Assembly (NCBI GenBank): GCA_951394405.1
Contig: OX596344.1
Location: forward strand, 62,001 to 126,000
Source: Coprinellus micaceus
Lineage: Eukaryota > Basidiomycota > Agaricomycetes > Agaricales > Psathyrellaceae
Direction: 5' to 3'
DNA: 64,000 bases
Shown one piece after another: positions 23,858 through 34,823 of the stretch (positions are counted from its first letter, which is position 1; the number at the start of each line of letters is the position of its first letter). The position numbers and the translations under genes were made by a program. The notes below the pieces were generated by a model. That model was not told the DNA's origin and ran no database searches. It saw only the letters and a program-made list of their open reading frames with translations.

Positions 23858-24518
23858 CATATGTCCTTCTAAGGCGTACATATGTTATACAAGGCTGGGG
23901 GCCCTCTACGGGACCTCATGATGCGAGGTCATAAGGCCTTATTGGCCACATATACTGCTTATATGCTGCTAAGCGCTCATATGGAACCCCGAGCCGTAGT
24001 ACAGCACCTGTGTGCTTGCAAGAACATATGCCGGCTACTGTACATACGCCAAGCGCACATAGTAGGCTTCTGGGATACGCCGTAACAGGCGGCGAGCTTG
24101 GGTGACAAATTGGTTCTCATTTATGGACAGTGGACAAGAACATGCTGAGCCCGATAATTGGGTATAAGAGCACGGGGATACAAGAGCGATGCGACCGAAT
24201 GCAGAGAGAATTCAGAGAGAATGCGACGAGGCAAACATATAAAGCAGAACAAAGCCTGCGAATGGGAGTCATTGCAAGAGGCGTGGATTTTGAAGGGCAG
24301 GGTTGACTAGTTCCCGAAGTGCTAGACTCCATGGGGTCGCACAACGTCAGTTGGGAGACGAAGCGAGAGAATAAAACATACCGCTGATCTAACCACGTGA
24401 ACCACTCCACTAGCATTATACAACACACCGCCTTTTGCGAAATCCTTTGGGGATGGGAGGTGGAACAAGTAAGGCGGTTAGGATGGGTGTATGCAGCGGA
24501 CCATGGCCTCGTTGAGGT
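23858..24518. other. CATATG-rich spacer
   Basis: No gene. The CATATG hexamer recurs several times between 23878 and 24060, and a similar texture returns at 24910-25130. Confidence 0.35.
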
Positions 24519-24838
24519 TCATGAAGTGCGGTACTGGAGTTCTGAGGCTGCAAGGAGACGTGCATCACGACCTGAGGGACGGTATTCCATGGAAAACAGT
24601 CAGTGTACACTCAAGGTCAGTGAGAAAGCGACACTTACTGGGGTAGTGATTTTTCAGATGCTTGACGCCATGGAGGACCGCTTTGGCGTGGGCGATGGTG
24701 CTGTGGTGATTGGGGTCGCCTGAGCCATCAGCGTGGCCTATATCGTTCTTTGGAACCCTTGGCTTTCCTCTGTCATCGTACGGCGCGGTGGTGGTGGTAG
24801 CAGAACAAGATGAAGTTTGATTATCGACGACGCGTCAA
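24519..24838 (-). pseudogene. Gene fragment lacking a start, unrecognised
   Basis: On the minus strand an open stretch from about 24838 to 24639 is joined through a good GT..AG intron to 24571-24519. It reads DPNHHSTIAHAKAVLHGVKH, then LKNHYPSRDARLLAASELQY, and stops. The composition looks like genuine protein, but no in-frame ATG is available before an upstream stop. It is therefore either a truncated gene or the last two exons of one whose 5' part I cannot find. No family recognised. Confidence 0.3.
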
Positions 24839-25524
24839 GGCGCGAGCGAATTTGATGGCTTACGCGATGGCCGCCAACCCGTCGCGGCAGAGGCCGAGGG
24901 AAACTTAAATGCAATGGCGTACCACATACGAAGCATATATGCGGTACACATGGAAATACAAGCTACGCAGGCTCTGCATATGCCCAATGCGAGGAATGCC
25001 TTCGTCTTACCTGGCCATGCGAGGTCATGCTGTCATATATAGCGCCAATTACACATTTACCCCGGACGAGGCTTGGAGGCCCCTATATAAGCTGGTACCG
25101 GGCCTTATACAGTACATATGGGACGTCGATTTTCGTAGATGTGAGCTTGCTTCGGTGAATGCTGCCCCCATTTGTCACTATCAAAAGCGACTGCGGACCA
25201 AGGCAGACTATGGGATGCTCTAACCAAAAGGTCCCTACACGAACTGTAGACACCATTCGCGCCGGGCTATTCAAGAGCTACCCCCTGCCCACCGAGATAG
25301 GGGCGTTCTCCATATTCGGAATCCCATCACTCCTCGGGCGTCAATGACCCCCTGGACGCCAACCACATTCATTGTAAGCACATACAGCGCCTCTCCTACC
25401 AGAATCCAGCATGATTTGAGCCCATAATCGACCTTCCAAGAATCAGAGCGTCTGGGAAATTGCCATCACCCATCGCTCGCGCGGGAAATTCATCCTTGGA
25501 CCCCCCGCCGACCGTACCCGCAAG
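24839..25524. other. Spacer, no gene
   Basis: AT-richer DNA with further CATATG and TATATA motifs (24910-25130). No coding evidence. Confidence 0.35.
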
Positions 25525-25850
25525 CTGGAAGAGACTCTCATGTCATCACCTCTGGCCGTCGAGATCATCGTGAAACTCTGGACAGAGAAACTGGGGAGCG
25601 AATAGAACGAAATGCCCGGTTTCTCGCCTCATGCGATGGCTTCAAGTTATTGTCGAAGGTACTGGCCTCAACACGCTTATGGCCGTGGCACACATCCCCC
25701 GGCGAAGCGTCGCAAGCCATCTACGCCGTTCGTGGTCGGCCTCGAAGACTGATCGATGTTCAACACGACTACGTGTTCCTCTTTGAACCCATTGATCTGC
25801 TCACACCGCCCGATATCCTCTACACGATAACTTTATTGCTCCCTCGTTCC
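25525..25850 (+). pseudogene. Decayed third MYND-family paralogue (central part only)
   Basis: Three pieces in three different plus-strand frames match consecutive parts of the two MYND paralogues. Piece 1 (25531-25604), MSSPLAVEIIVKLWTEKLGS, resembles LSTPLAIELVFKLWTKRF and ends in TAG. Piece 2 (25625-25740), VEGTGLNTLMAVAHIPRRSV, resembles ELGMDTLLVLSHTTPRVV. Piece 3 (25755-25850), RRLIDVQHDYVFLFEP then PPDILYTI, resembles RRLLELVNL and SPDFIRTF. The leader exon and the MYND finger are missing. The order and orientation of the pieces follow the intact genes, so this is one copy broken by frameshifts and deletions. Confidence 0.75.
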
Positions 25851-25864
25851 CCGCCTTTCTCTAC

Positions 25865-26407
25865 CTACATACGGGAGCGCTTTCGAATATGCCTCTCTTG
25901 GGTCGCCACACAATCTGCCTCGTCGGCCCCAACGCCTTCCCCGCCCAGATGGTCATCTTCAGTGGCATCCTCGTGCTTTCTCTTGAGGGACTTGATTTGC
26001 CGACGGGCGTTGCGATGTGGTCGAGCGAGACGCGCTTCTTCGAAAAGCTGTAAGAATAGGTGGTGAAGGGACTCTCTTGAGGGGTATAAGGCAAGGACCA
26101 ATGCATCGTTCATGTTGAAGAGGCCCTCTATGAACAAGTTTCTTGCCGCTACATTAGGCGGTGCATCCGCTGAAAGCCAAATATCTGGCCTGAGAATATC
26201 GAAGGGTGGGACCTGGTTCTTCCATGGGTCCGAAGGGACCATGACGACCTTAGAGGCGTCTGAGTAGATGGAGGTGAAGTGCTCCCAAATGTAAGCCTGG
26301 GAGATGGTGTCAGCACACCGATGATAAGAACATGTATGTAAGTGGCATACGCATGAACGTTCCAAATCGTCCGCAGTGAACACCCTTCTAGACGACGAGG
26401 ATGACAT
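25865..26407 (-). CDS. Hypothetical basic-tail protein
   Basis: Exon 1 (26407-26351) and exon 2 (26296-25865) are separated by a 54-bp GT..AG intron. It is a multiple of three and has no stop, so both spliced (162 residues) and retained (180 residues) forms stay open. The protein reads AYIWEHFTSIYSDASKVVMV near the middle and has two basic clusters at the end (KSLKRKHE and RHIRKRSR) resembling nuclear localisation signals, separated by an acidic stretch. No known domain seen. An additional 5' exon around 26480-26520 is possible. The family is unrecognised. Confidence 0.45.
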   Translation of the reverse strand: MSSSSSRRVFTADDLERSCVCHLHTCSYHRCADTISQAYIWEHFTSIYSDASKVVMVPSDPWKNQVPPFDILRPDIWLSADAPPNVAARNLFIEGLFNMNDALVLALYPSRESLHHLFLQLFEEARLARPHRNARRQIKSLKRKHEDATEDDHLGGEGVGADEADCVATQERHIRKRSRM

Positions 26408-27453
26408 CGGTTCTGAGTACGAGAGCTGTGGCTTGCAGGGGCAATCCGAACGGATTCTCCAGGTGATATATACTCACGGAGCGGCCGGCGACTGTCCCAC
26501 AGGGGCATGGATGGACCTCCGTTCAACAAAGGCAACGCTTGGTCATAAACGGGGGCGGCGTCGAAACAGACCTTTGACGCTCAAGCAGCCCGTGAACGAA
26601 CCAAGTGGAGTGTGTACATAAGAGAACCAAGGAGCTCGTGATCAATTGCAAAACCGGTCTCTAGGAGTCCGTGGTCATTAAAGGACAACACGCACTAACC
26701 TTGGTTATATAGGGACGTACATGTGATATCACATCCGTGAATCTTTGATGACTGGCTATCGCGAGGGCTGGGTGTTCGTTGTTACAATGGTTACAATGAG
26801 ACACCCATCTACGCCAAAAAAAACTACCGACGTGCTTATTTGGCTTAGCATCAGAACTGATCGGTGGAGTCACGTGTAAAACGCAGGGATCGCCGTCAGT
26901 TCATGAGAATCAAGTTCAAGTTGCTCGAACTCGTCCCAACCCCGTCTCAAAGTTCCAAACCCGAGCGTGACCTCCTTCCGCGGCGCTGAATTCCTACCAT
27001 CGCGCTTTCGCTCATTCCCCTCGACCCTGCTATTACTACTCGGTATTTTATTCCAGTGCTACTATCCCGCATCATCCCCTGTCCGCCCTGTCCACCCTGT
27101 TCCACCCCTTGTACTCTGACCCGACTCCCCGCTTGAAGCATTAGGATTGCGCGGAGAAATTTCACACTCGAGAAATCCGAGGAGACTGGACGTTCTCAAG
27201 GACTTCGATTCTCTTCGGTGGATGCGATGGTGACGCCTTTCCCCGCAACTTCGAGCCCCCCCGAGCCCCCCGGAGGAGATTATGGGCGGTAGAACCAGCA
27301 GTTTCGGGAGGCACACCTTCAACGCTGGCCCTACCGCCACGTATACTCGGTCTATGGTCCATTCAAAGTAGCGACGAACGCCACCCTCCCTACGACTGCA
27401 TAAAGGAGTGACGCCACTCGGGGCGGGTCGCTTTGGCCTTGCAACCTCAGGGG
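26408..27453. other. Upstream region of the WD40 gene
   Basis: No supportable gene. Around 27060-27120 the plus strand has a short imprecise repeat of CCCTGTCCACC type. The right part is promoter. Confidence 0.4.
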
Positions 27454-27461
27454 CATAAATA
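27454..27461 (+). promoter_or_regulatory. TATA-like box of the WD40 gene
   Basis: CATAAATA lies 49 bases before the ATG at 27503, implying a short 5' leader. Confidence 0.45.
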
Positions 27462-27502
27462 CACCTCCCGTTCCTCCAGTCTACGCCATCACCCTCTCTG
27501 TC

Positions 27503-29082
27503 ATGCCCTTTGTTCTCAGTCGAACAATCTCTACTTGCCCTCGAGGTTCTATAAACTGTCTAGCCTTTTCCTTCGATCATCAGTACCTCGCCGCTGGTGG
27601 TGATGATGGACGCGTCTATGTCTACCCCTTCCAGGTCCCAGATGCTCCCCCTTTAAAAACTCGCTACCAAACAGCTGTAACTGCTCTCACGTGGGACGCA
27701 GATGGATTCGCGCTGTTCGTCGGCCTGGCTAGCGGATACGTCTATCTCCTACAATTTGACGGGGTGAGACAACCCAACTAAAGATTTCTAAGAAATCGTC
27801 AGACTCACCCTCGTGCTGGCAACAGGACTGTGGCAGCCCAAGAGATATCCTCCTTTCGGATGAATTTGCTGAAGAAATCACAACCTTATCATTCAACGAT
27901 CAACGCCTCTGCGTTGCAAGTGGAGAGACAGTCAAGGTGCTGGACGTCAGTAGGATGGATCAAGGTCTGCTGTGGTGCTTTCTTGGTCTGCATTAACGTT
28001 CTGATATAACGTACCAGGGATTCGCAGGACTCGAGTCATCGTGCGGTCGGTGATGAGGGAAGGACGCCCTGATCTTCGGTTCGACGACCCCGGTGAAATT
28101 CGAGCCGCCCATCTTGTTAGCAATGGGAAGTGCATTTTCATCGCAACACTCGCTTGTGGAGTAAGGTACACCCGTTCGAATGTTGTTTTCATTTTCGCCT
28201 AGCTGACCTGTTCCATCTGCGGGTAGTGTCTTCGATCTCCAAAGCAAACAAGATCAGCCATTTGACTGTGTTGCCACAGTGAAGCGCGTGTGAGTGGCCA
28301 TCTGTTAGTCCCGTTGCCTTTCTGCTCACTGTGAGGCTCCGCGCTATAAGGGGGACCTGCGCAATTGACAGAACCGAGACCTACATGAGCATCTTCAACC
28401 TCCACGACGGATTCGACGTCTATAGCCTCCGAGACCATCACTATGTAGGGAGCTTTGCGATGGTGATGAATGAGCGCCTTTTCCTTCCGTCCATCTTCCT
28501 CGATGGTCACCAAGAGGTTGCTTTCGGCTCCTCCAACGGCAACGTAAAGGTCGTCCGCCTCCCAGACTTAGTCGAAATTGACGAGCTTCCGCACGGTCAG
28601 TCCCTCTCTACCGCTTCGGTTGCTGATCCTGATGCTGCGAGACACAGATGGAGATGTGATCCAAGCCTTGGTATTTCTCATTCCTATTTCTCCCCAACTT
28701 GTCCTAACACTGGTGTACCCTTCAAATATAGGCTCAGTGCGCCGTCGGTCGCCCTAGCCAAAGATTTATCGTGACAGGCTGCGCAGAGAAGGGAGAAGAA
28801 ACTTACATCAAAGTATGGAAATTCATCGATAGTCCGACCGTAATCGCCCAAAATAACCAAGTGGCTCTGGTTGGAGGTGGAGGTGTGGTTGGATTTCTTC
28901 TCGCATTATTGGTACTTCTCGTTGTGGCAGCTGTGAGTCGCCTTTCCTTCCGCCTACGCTTCCCTCAGAGCGAAATCAGAGCGAGAACTAACGTTTGCTC
29001 TCAACAGTATCGTACCCCACACCCCATACCCCGTTTTCTCGGCCTTTCTCTACCCGCTCCGATTCCAGCTAGTCCCTTTTAA
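27503..29082 (+). CDS. WD40-like repeat protein with C-terminal membrane anchor (8 exons)
   Basis: Exons are 27503-27763, 27826-27964, 28018-28165, 28227-28289, 28336-28595, 28648-28670, 28732-28932 and 29008-29082. All junctions fit and give 389 residues. The N-terminus has propeller-blade sequences: GSINCLAFSFDHQYLAAGGDD then GRVYVYPF, and AVTALTWDADGFALFVGLAS. More blades follow (ITTLSFNDQRLCVASGE, then EVAFGSSNGNVKVVRLPDL). Exon 6 is only 23 nt. After the last blade (YIKVWKFID) comes a hydrophobic segment of about 24 residues, VALVGGGGVVGFLLALLVLL, probably a single membrane span, followed by a Pro-rich 24-residue tail. The propeller would lie on one face of a membrane as a docking platform. 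The blades are weak in the canonical GH/WD positions. I see no signal peptide, which suggests tail-proximal anchoring. Confidence 0.8.
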
Positions 29083-30539
29083 CGGAAAATGTACGCAGTC
29101 CCTAGAGTGAGGACGGAGGATGTTCCCTTCCTCCCTCTTTAGAGGGCGTTTAATGTTTCGGGGTGGCTTTGATAGAACTAGGCGCTTCCTGTATCACTAA
29201 GTCAATTCTAACCGAGAATGCCTACGCCTGTCGCCCGTCACCACCTTTCGTCGAACCTGAAAACCTTTCTCGGGATTGGGCATCTTTGCCATCCAATCAA
29301 TGAATCATTAATAATGTTTGCTACCCACACAGCCACTAAGCACGCATGATTAGCCTCCGGTGAACAGGTTGAAAAGCATCCATATTACACGCCCACCATG
29401 TGCCCTCGTGTCCCAACAGCGCTTGATATGAGGCATCGACCCACGTCATGATCCTCACGACGAGGGCACGTTCGGCCACTCGCGTCGGTACTGAATCGAC
29501 TGACTCCCATTCCGAACAGTTTCGAACGATCCACGTTGGCGTATCGAAGAGCGGGCATCCTTTCATCGCGCTCCGGTGGTATGTAGCCCCTTGACTCCAG
29601 AAACGGCGTTCGCTGGTTGGGCCGCCCCATTTTACAGATGGTACGTCGCTGGGTCAGGCATATAACTGGCTGTACCAACCCTTCACCCCCCAGTTCACTC
29701 CCCAGTTCGTACGTTGTCATGCCTCTTGACTTGCGCAAGTGGGAGGCTGGCTGGATCGTTTCTTCAGTCTCCGGGGGTACGCCGGCGTCCCTTTTGAGAT
29801 GCGCAGGTGGACTGGGTGATCACGCCGGTTCTCGCGCTACACGATTCGCCTCGACCTAGGCATCCATTCAGCTGGTGCACGTTACCGCGTCCCTCGACTT
29901 TTGGAGGACGTCAGTGAATTGGAGTCCGTGCGTGTCGGTCGATCGGTAAGTCAGTCAGGACGTTCTGGACTTTTGCAGATGGATTCACTGATTCAACCAT
30001 TCCCTCGCTTTCCAGAATCGGAGGCTCTCTGGGTAGGGTCCTTTCCCCGCGGCCTAGTTCGTACGTCGCAGTGCCCCAATGCAAGGATTTCACTGATTGG
30101 GTCGCTTCCCTCTTCTCCAGCTTGTTCGTCGATTTATGGCTTGATTCGTACACGTGTATTGGCTGCTCGTTTCTCTTCGATTTCCACCCGCCCTATTCTA
30201 TATCTCTACCTATCTAATACACTCCGTTGCGCGTACGCCGATTGGGCGACAATAACGAGGCATTCGGTCGGGGACGTTCAACAACGAGCGAATCAAGGAA
30301 CCCTACATAGGGTTCCCGCTGCCCATGAACAACAAATTGAAAGGCGATCAGGCCCATGTTGGTGGTCTCATTCGGTCCGTAGTCTTGGTGGTAGAGTTTT
30401 GAGCAAGGTGGAAGACACATTAAACAGTACTGAGGAGGAGAGTGGCGGGTTAATGCAGAAACGATAATAGTAAATAGGTAAAGAGAAGTGCGATCTAGGG
30501 GAGAAGGGTATACGCAATCAATGCATGGGCGTGGTTTCT
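29083..30539. other. Spacer, no gene recognised
   Basis: Open frames on both strands (29385-29738 minus; 29901-30467 plus) have no motifs or clear splice chains. Short repeated phrases occur: CCAGTTCACTCCCCAGTTCGTACG at 29691-29714 and related text near 30055. Confidence 0.4.
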
Positions 30540-31754
30540 TCACTTCTGCAGCAGAACCTGGCAAAGGGACTGCATCGCGGCGGTTACGGTGCTCTGGCTT
30601 TGGGTGAGATTCTGGACGGCAAAGTTGACCGCTGCTTGACTTTGGGATACGTTCTGGAATGCTTGGGTTAAGTTGACAATAGCTTGTTGCATGACCCTTT
30701 GGTCCCAAGCAGCGCTGGGAGGCTAGATGAAAGAATATCAGTCGAACTGTGTCCCGAGATCTGCGATGCGCGACTCGTACCTGCGTAGACCTGTGATCCC
30801 CCGCCGACCTGCTTGTTTGCTGTGTATCAGCTGGAAGCATATCCCAGTCCGACCACTCAGGAAGGTTGGGGAGCGGCGAAGTCTAAAAGCGCTGTGAGGC
30901 CCGGTAGTAGTACTTACAATAAGACCGTGGCTTACCCTTCGGTGTTGTGGATAACCTGCTTCTCCCTGTCCTGATCCTTCAGAGGTAAGGTCAATCAAGT
31001 CGCCGAGGGTATCAGAGCTAGCACCTTGAGAGGGCAGCACTTCCTCAGGCTGACTCCCATAGTACCCGACGGGGGATTGAGATTCAGTCGAATCGAACCT
31101 CTGGTCACCTTGATCATGATGCGGATCAGAGGAGGGCTGGGGAGGCGACGAAGGGTGGAGTCCGCGAGTGCTGTACGAGGAGGGACCGAATGCGCTCGAA
31201 CCAGGCTGATCGTTCATGTTCCTGCCCCTTTGCCACTCGGGCGCGTCGTGGTAGATGCCACCCTGATCAGGCTCCTCCATCGGAGCTCGGTGGGTGGGCG
31301 CGTCGTGGTAGATGTCACCCTGATCAGACTCATCCATCGACGCTTGGTGGGTGTTGGCCTCTGGCGCCTCGGGGTTTGGGGTAGACGTGTAGCGTCGGGA
31401 AGCGTGATCAACGACATGCTCACCACGGTCTGCCTGAGCCTGAGAGTGCCGTCGGGAAGCGTGATCGGCGACACGTTCAACGTGGTCCGCCTGCGAGTGC
31501 CGCCCCCCTGTAGTTGGAGCCGATGGGAGGGGTCGAGGGGGGTGGTCAATACCAAGCTCGCGGTCGAATTGCGAGCGATACCGTCCTGGGCTCGGGCTGG
31601 GCGGATGGCGTCGGTCGAAGTCGCGATGTGCGTGTGGAACCCTTGCACGCTGGGCGCTGGGCGGCCTGGAGTTAGGAGTTTGAGCGGGGTGTCTGGGGTA
31701 AGGATAAGTGGTGGAGCGAGCGCTGCCAGACGGGGTAGTGGGGGCGTCTTTCAT
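30540..31754 (-). CDS. Disordered repeat protein with Q/N-rich helical tail
   Basis: Exons 31754-30936, 30882-30781 and 30722-30540 give 367 residues. The first 273 residues are rich in Pro, Ser, His, Arg and Asp and must be largely disordered. They hold two internal duplications: the DHASRR phrase repeats (HVERVADHASRRHSQ and HVVDHASRRY), and DQGDIYHDAPTHRAPMEEPD is followed by DQGGIYHDAPE. Exon 2 carries WSDWDML. The last 60 residues form amphipathic helix-like text (QQAIVNLTQAFQNVSQSQAA, then VNFAVQNLTQSQSTVTAAMQ), suggesting a coiled coil or oligomerisation tail. ATG at 31754 is the first in frame. No family recognised. A transcriptional or adaptor role would be guesswork. Confidence 0.62.
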
Positions 31755-33117
31755 GACCGCTGAAGTGGCGAGATCGACGAGACAAACTGGAGGGGGCAAG
31801 ATGTGAGTTGCTCCGTTTTATGGTGTCGCGTGGTTGCAAAGACTCTTTGCCTGCGATAGGGCGGGCCTTATTGTAAAAGGGAAGGCCTCACGACGAAGGC
31901 AACGGCGGCATCCTTTGTATTCGAGGAATTGACCATCCGACAAAGAAAGGTGGTCCGTGCATAGCCTGGCAAGCGTGCGTCAGCCGGCTCCATTGACCGC
32001 ACCACCCATACCATCTCTGCAGACCCTCTGTGATTGTGTTGCGATCCATCCTTGCGATCCATCCTTTCTGGTTGGTGGGATTTTGGTGAAGATTGGACCA
32101 CTCAAATAGTAAGCGCACCTTTCAATTCGAAATCTATGTCACGGTTCCCTCAGCCATGGTCAACTTGGCGCAGCCGGTGGGTCGTCGATAGCCTTCCCAT
32201 ATATCAGTGTGAGGGTCTGGGATTGGAATTGGGAGTGGTAGTCCGAGGTGCTGCATCACGGTATCATGACGTCGACGCGCCGGAAATCGTGGGCGATTTT
32301 CACTGGACTTCGTGTGCTCCATGACCCGAACTCCAGGAATTGTAGGCTCCTGCATGTCCTTCCTGATGCCATGGGGGTGGCATATTTTTTCTGCACCCAC
32401 CCATGGACTCCGAGAAACCAGGGCCGCGGCCAGAAGAAGGTCACAAAAGATAGACCTGCAGACGTCTGTTTGGCTGTGATCAATACTTCCAGAGCTCGGG
32501 GAAGAAAAAATGGACCGACATGTGGAACTTCGCTTCGCAGGTATAGCGGACTAACGAAGGCCAGAGCGAGGTCCAACGTAACTGGACCAGCGCAGTGCAC
32601 AAAATATGGGTCGTGGTCTGCAATCATCGGGGTCAATGATTATGGCAATCGCCTGGGCCAACCAATTCCATTGATGATTCCATGCAATGGCCAGCGTGAG
32701 TCCGCGACGAATGGAATCTGCTGGGCCATCCCTGTGGCCATGAGATGTGGCCACAAGGTGGACGGCTCCTGGGACCAGCCGATGGACCACGACCGTCCAG
32801 GTGTGAGGACAGTGGCACTTCCATGATTTTGGTGATCAGGGCTGTGATCATCTATTCCAGCAAGAATGGACCCTTGTACCGCAAAGAAAACGGACATTCT
32901 ATGGACGTTGGTATGTACCGGGGTGGTCCAGACTTTCTGGGCTAAATCTGCCCTCCCTTATGCCACTGTTGTACCCAGAGACGCGCCATGCAAAGTGGCC
33001 CTCGCGTTGGACACCCTAATGGGACATCGCGCGCCAGAGTGTGGGAACTTTATCCCCCAACACGGCCTGGACGCAGTCATCCCAGGGAGTTTTCGACGCG
33101 GTGTAATGATAACAACT
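31755..33117. other. Spacer with overlapping open frames, no gene
   Basis: Frames are open on both strands across 31.9-32.9 kb, partly because of low stop density and short repeated phrases such as GCGATCCATCCTT (32041-32065). No motif or exon chain supports a gene. Confidence 0.4.
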
Positions 33118-34823
33118 ATGTCGCTTCAGCTCCTCCCAACTGAACTGTGGCTCAAAATCGCCGACTGTTCTACCCCACTCGACTTCTTGTCGCTGGGCCA
33201 GGTGAGAAATGATTCGCGATTCGATAATGCGACCGCTGAAGATTGGCTAGACATGCCGGTCGCTCTACGACCTGATATTCGAGAGGTCGATCTGGGAAGC
33301 CTGGCTGGAGAAATTGTGCTCAGACAGAAGCCTATACCCTGCCTCATTTCCACACAACTCCATGAGCCTACTCGATCTTCAACGTGCGGTCTTCGCGCCC
33401 CACCGCTGGGAGAATCTCGTCCGAGATAACTCGGTGGTCGCGGCAAACTTCGAACCCAACCTCTCGTGGGGCATGCCAGAAGCGGTGCAGCTCCCCGAAC
33501 TCAAAGGTATATACGAGGTGATCCTCGTTCCTGGTGGTCGTTACGTTCTTGGCGCTGGTTTTCGCTCGGAAGATCACGGTTCGCCGGTATCCGTCATCCT
33601 TCTGGACCTTGGGCTGCCGGGTGGATCTCTCTTGCCGAACCCTCCAACAGTGGCCGATTGTCAGATCAGCTGCCCCAGGGAATACACACGACACAATTAT
33701 AAGGTGTACGCAGCGGTGGATTTTACGGGCTCCTCTGCTCTCGAGGTCGTGGTATTCATAAAGCCGGAAATTACCCACCCACGGCATGTGCCCGAGCCCG
33801 GCTGCATGTAAGTCGCCGCTACTCTATTTAGTCTTGCATTTACGAACGCCACATTGAAGGGCGGTTGCCCTATCCGTCTCTGCTGGCGATCCAGAGCCAC
33901 ACTTTGAACGGCTAGGCGTTATTCAAATCGGCGGCTGGTTGGATAGGAACTTCCCATGGAAACGCCCATCCATTTGCGCTGGTGCTAGTCTGTTAACTCT
34001 AGGCGATACACACTTCATCTGGAGATATAGAGATGGATTGTATCAGACTTGGGCAGTGCAAAGCCCGTCGGTTCATGAGGTTCGTCCTTGTTACTATTTG
34101 AACCCTCCTAAATCAAGGGCTGACTGACACCTTGGTTAGTATCCCGTATTCACAGGAGAGTTTGTGGTAGACCCGGGGTCGTACTCTATCTCCCTGTGGG
34201 AGACTCGATCACGTCCTCTCCTCCGACTCACTGTGGGGCAGCAAGTCACGCTAACCTCACAGAATACCCCGGTCACGCCACCAGATTATACGGTAACATA
34301 TGCACACAAACAACTACCCTCTACCCTTTCCATTCCGACCACCTCAAAGCGTCTACCCATCGTATTCGATGTATTCCATGTCACTCGCGGCGTGAGGTAC
34401 AAGCTCACACAAACGAATTCCGTGTCAGATGCTCCCCCTGCTTTCGAACTACAGGAAATCACATCCTTCGTCACGGGGGAACACAAATGTTACCTTCCTC
34501 AAAAATTCCACACGGAGGAATACCAGTTCGGATATGGATCTTCGTCGATGCTGCGCCTTTGCGTCAAGGGCGAAGCTCAGGGCCGAGAACTTATCTACTC
34601 GATTGTTGAGAACGTCGTCCCTGGAGGATCGGGCGAGGAGGTAGCAGGGTTGTCGCCAAAGTCAAAGTTAATGGTGGCTGATCTGATATCTGGCACTGAC
34701 ACTCACGATGGAATTCGGTCGTCCATTTGCTCCACATCTGGTAGGATGGTAGCCATGGATCATGAACACCGTTTCGAGGCGTCGTTGGAAAACGTCCCGA
34801 GGGTGTTTGAATTCGTGCGGTAG
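33118..34823 (+). CDS. F-box protein, family member A (intact)
   Basis: Exons 33118-33201, 33251-33807, 33860-34079 and 34140-34823 have phases 0, 2 and 0 and give 514 residues. Exon 1 is the F-box itself, MSLQLLPTELWLKIADCSTP then LDFLSLGQ, with the usual LPxELWLKI start. Exon 2 begins TCRSLYDLIFERSIWEAWL and holds the family signature ILVPGGRYVLGAGF followed by LLDLGLPGG, resembling a propeller blade. Exons 3-4 continue with LGDTHFIWRY, SISLWETR and SICSTSGRMVAM near the end. The expected role is substrate adaptor of an SCF ubiquitin ligase, with the F-box binding Skp1. Two related genes lie at 47802-49560 and 49767-51454 in the opposite orientation with the same exon pattern, including an 84-nt first exon. 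Confidence 0.87.
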
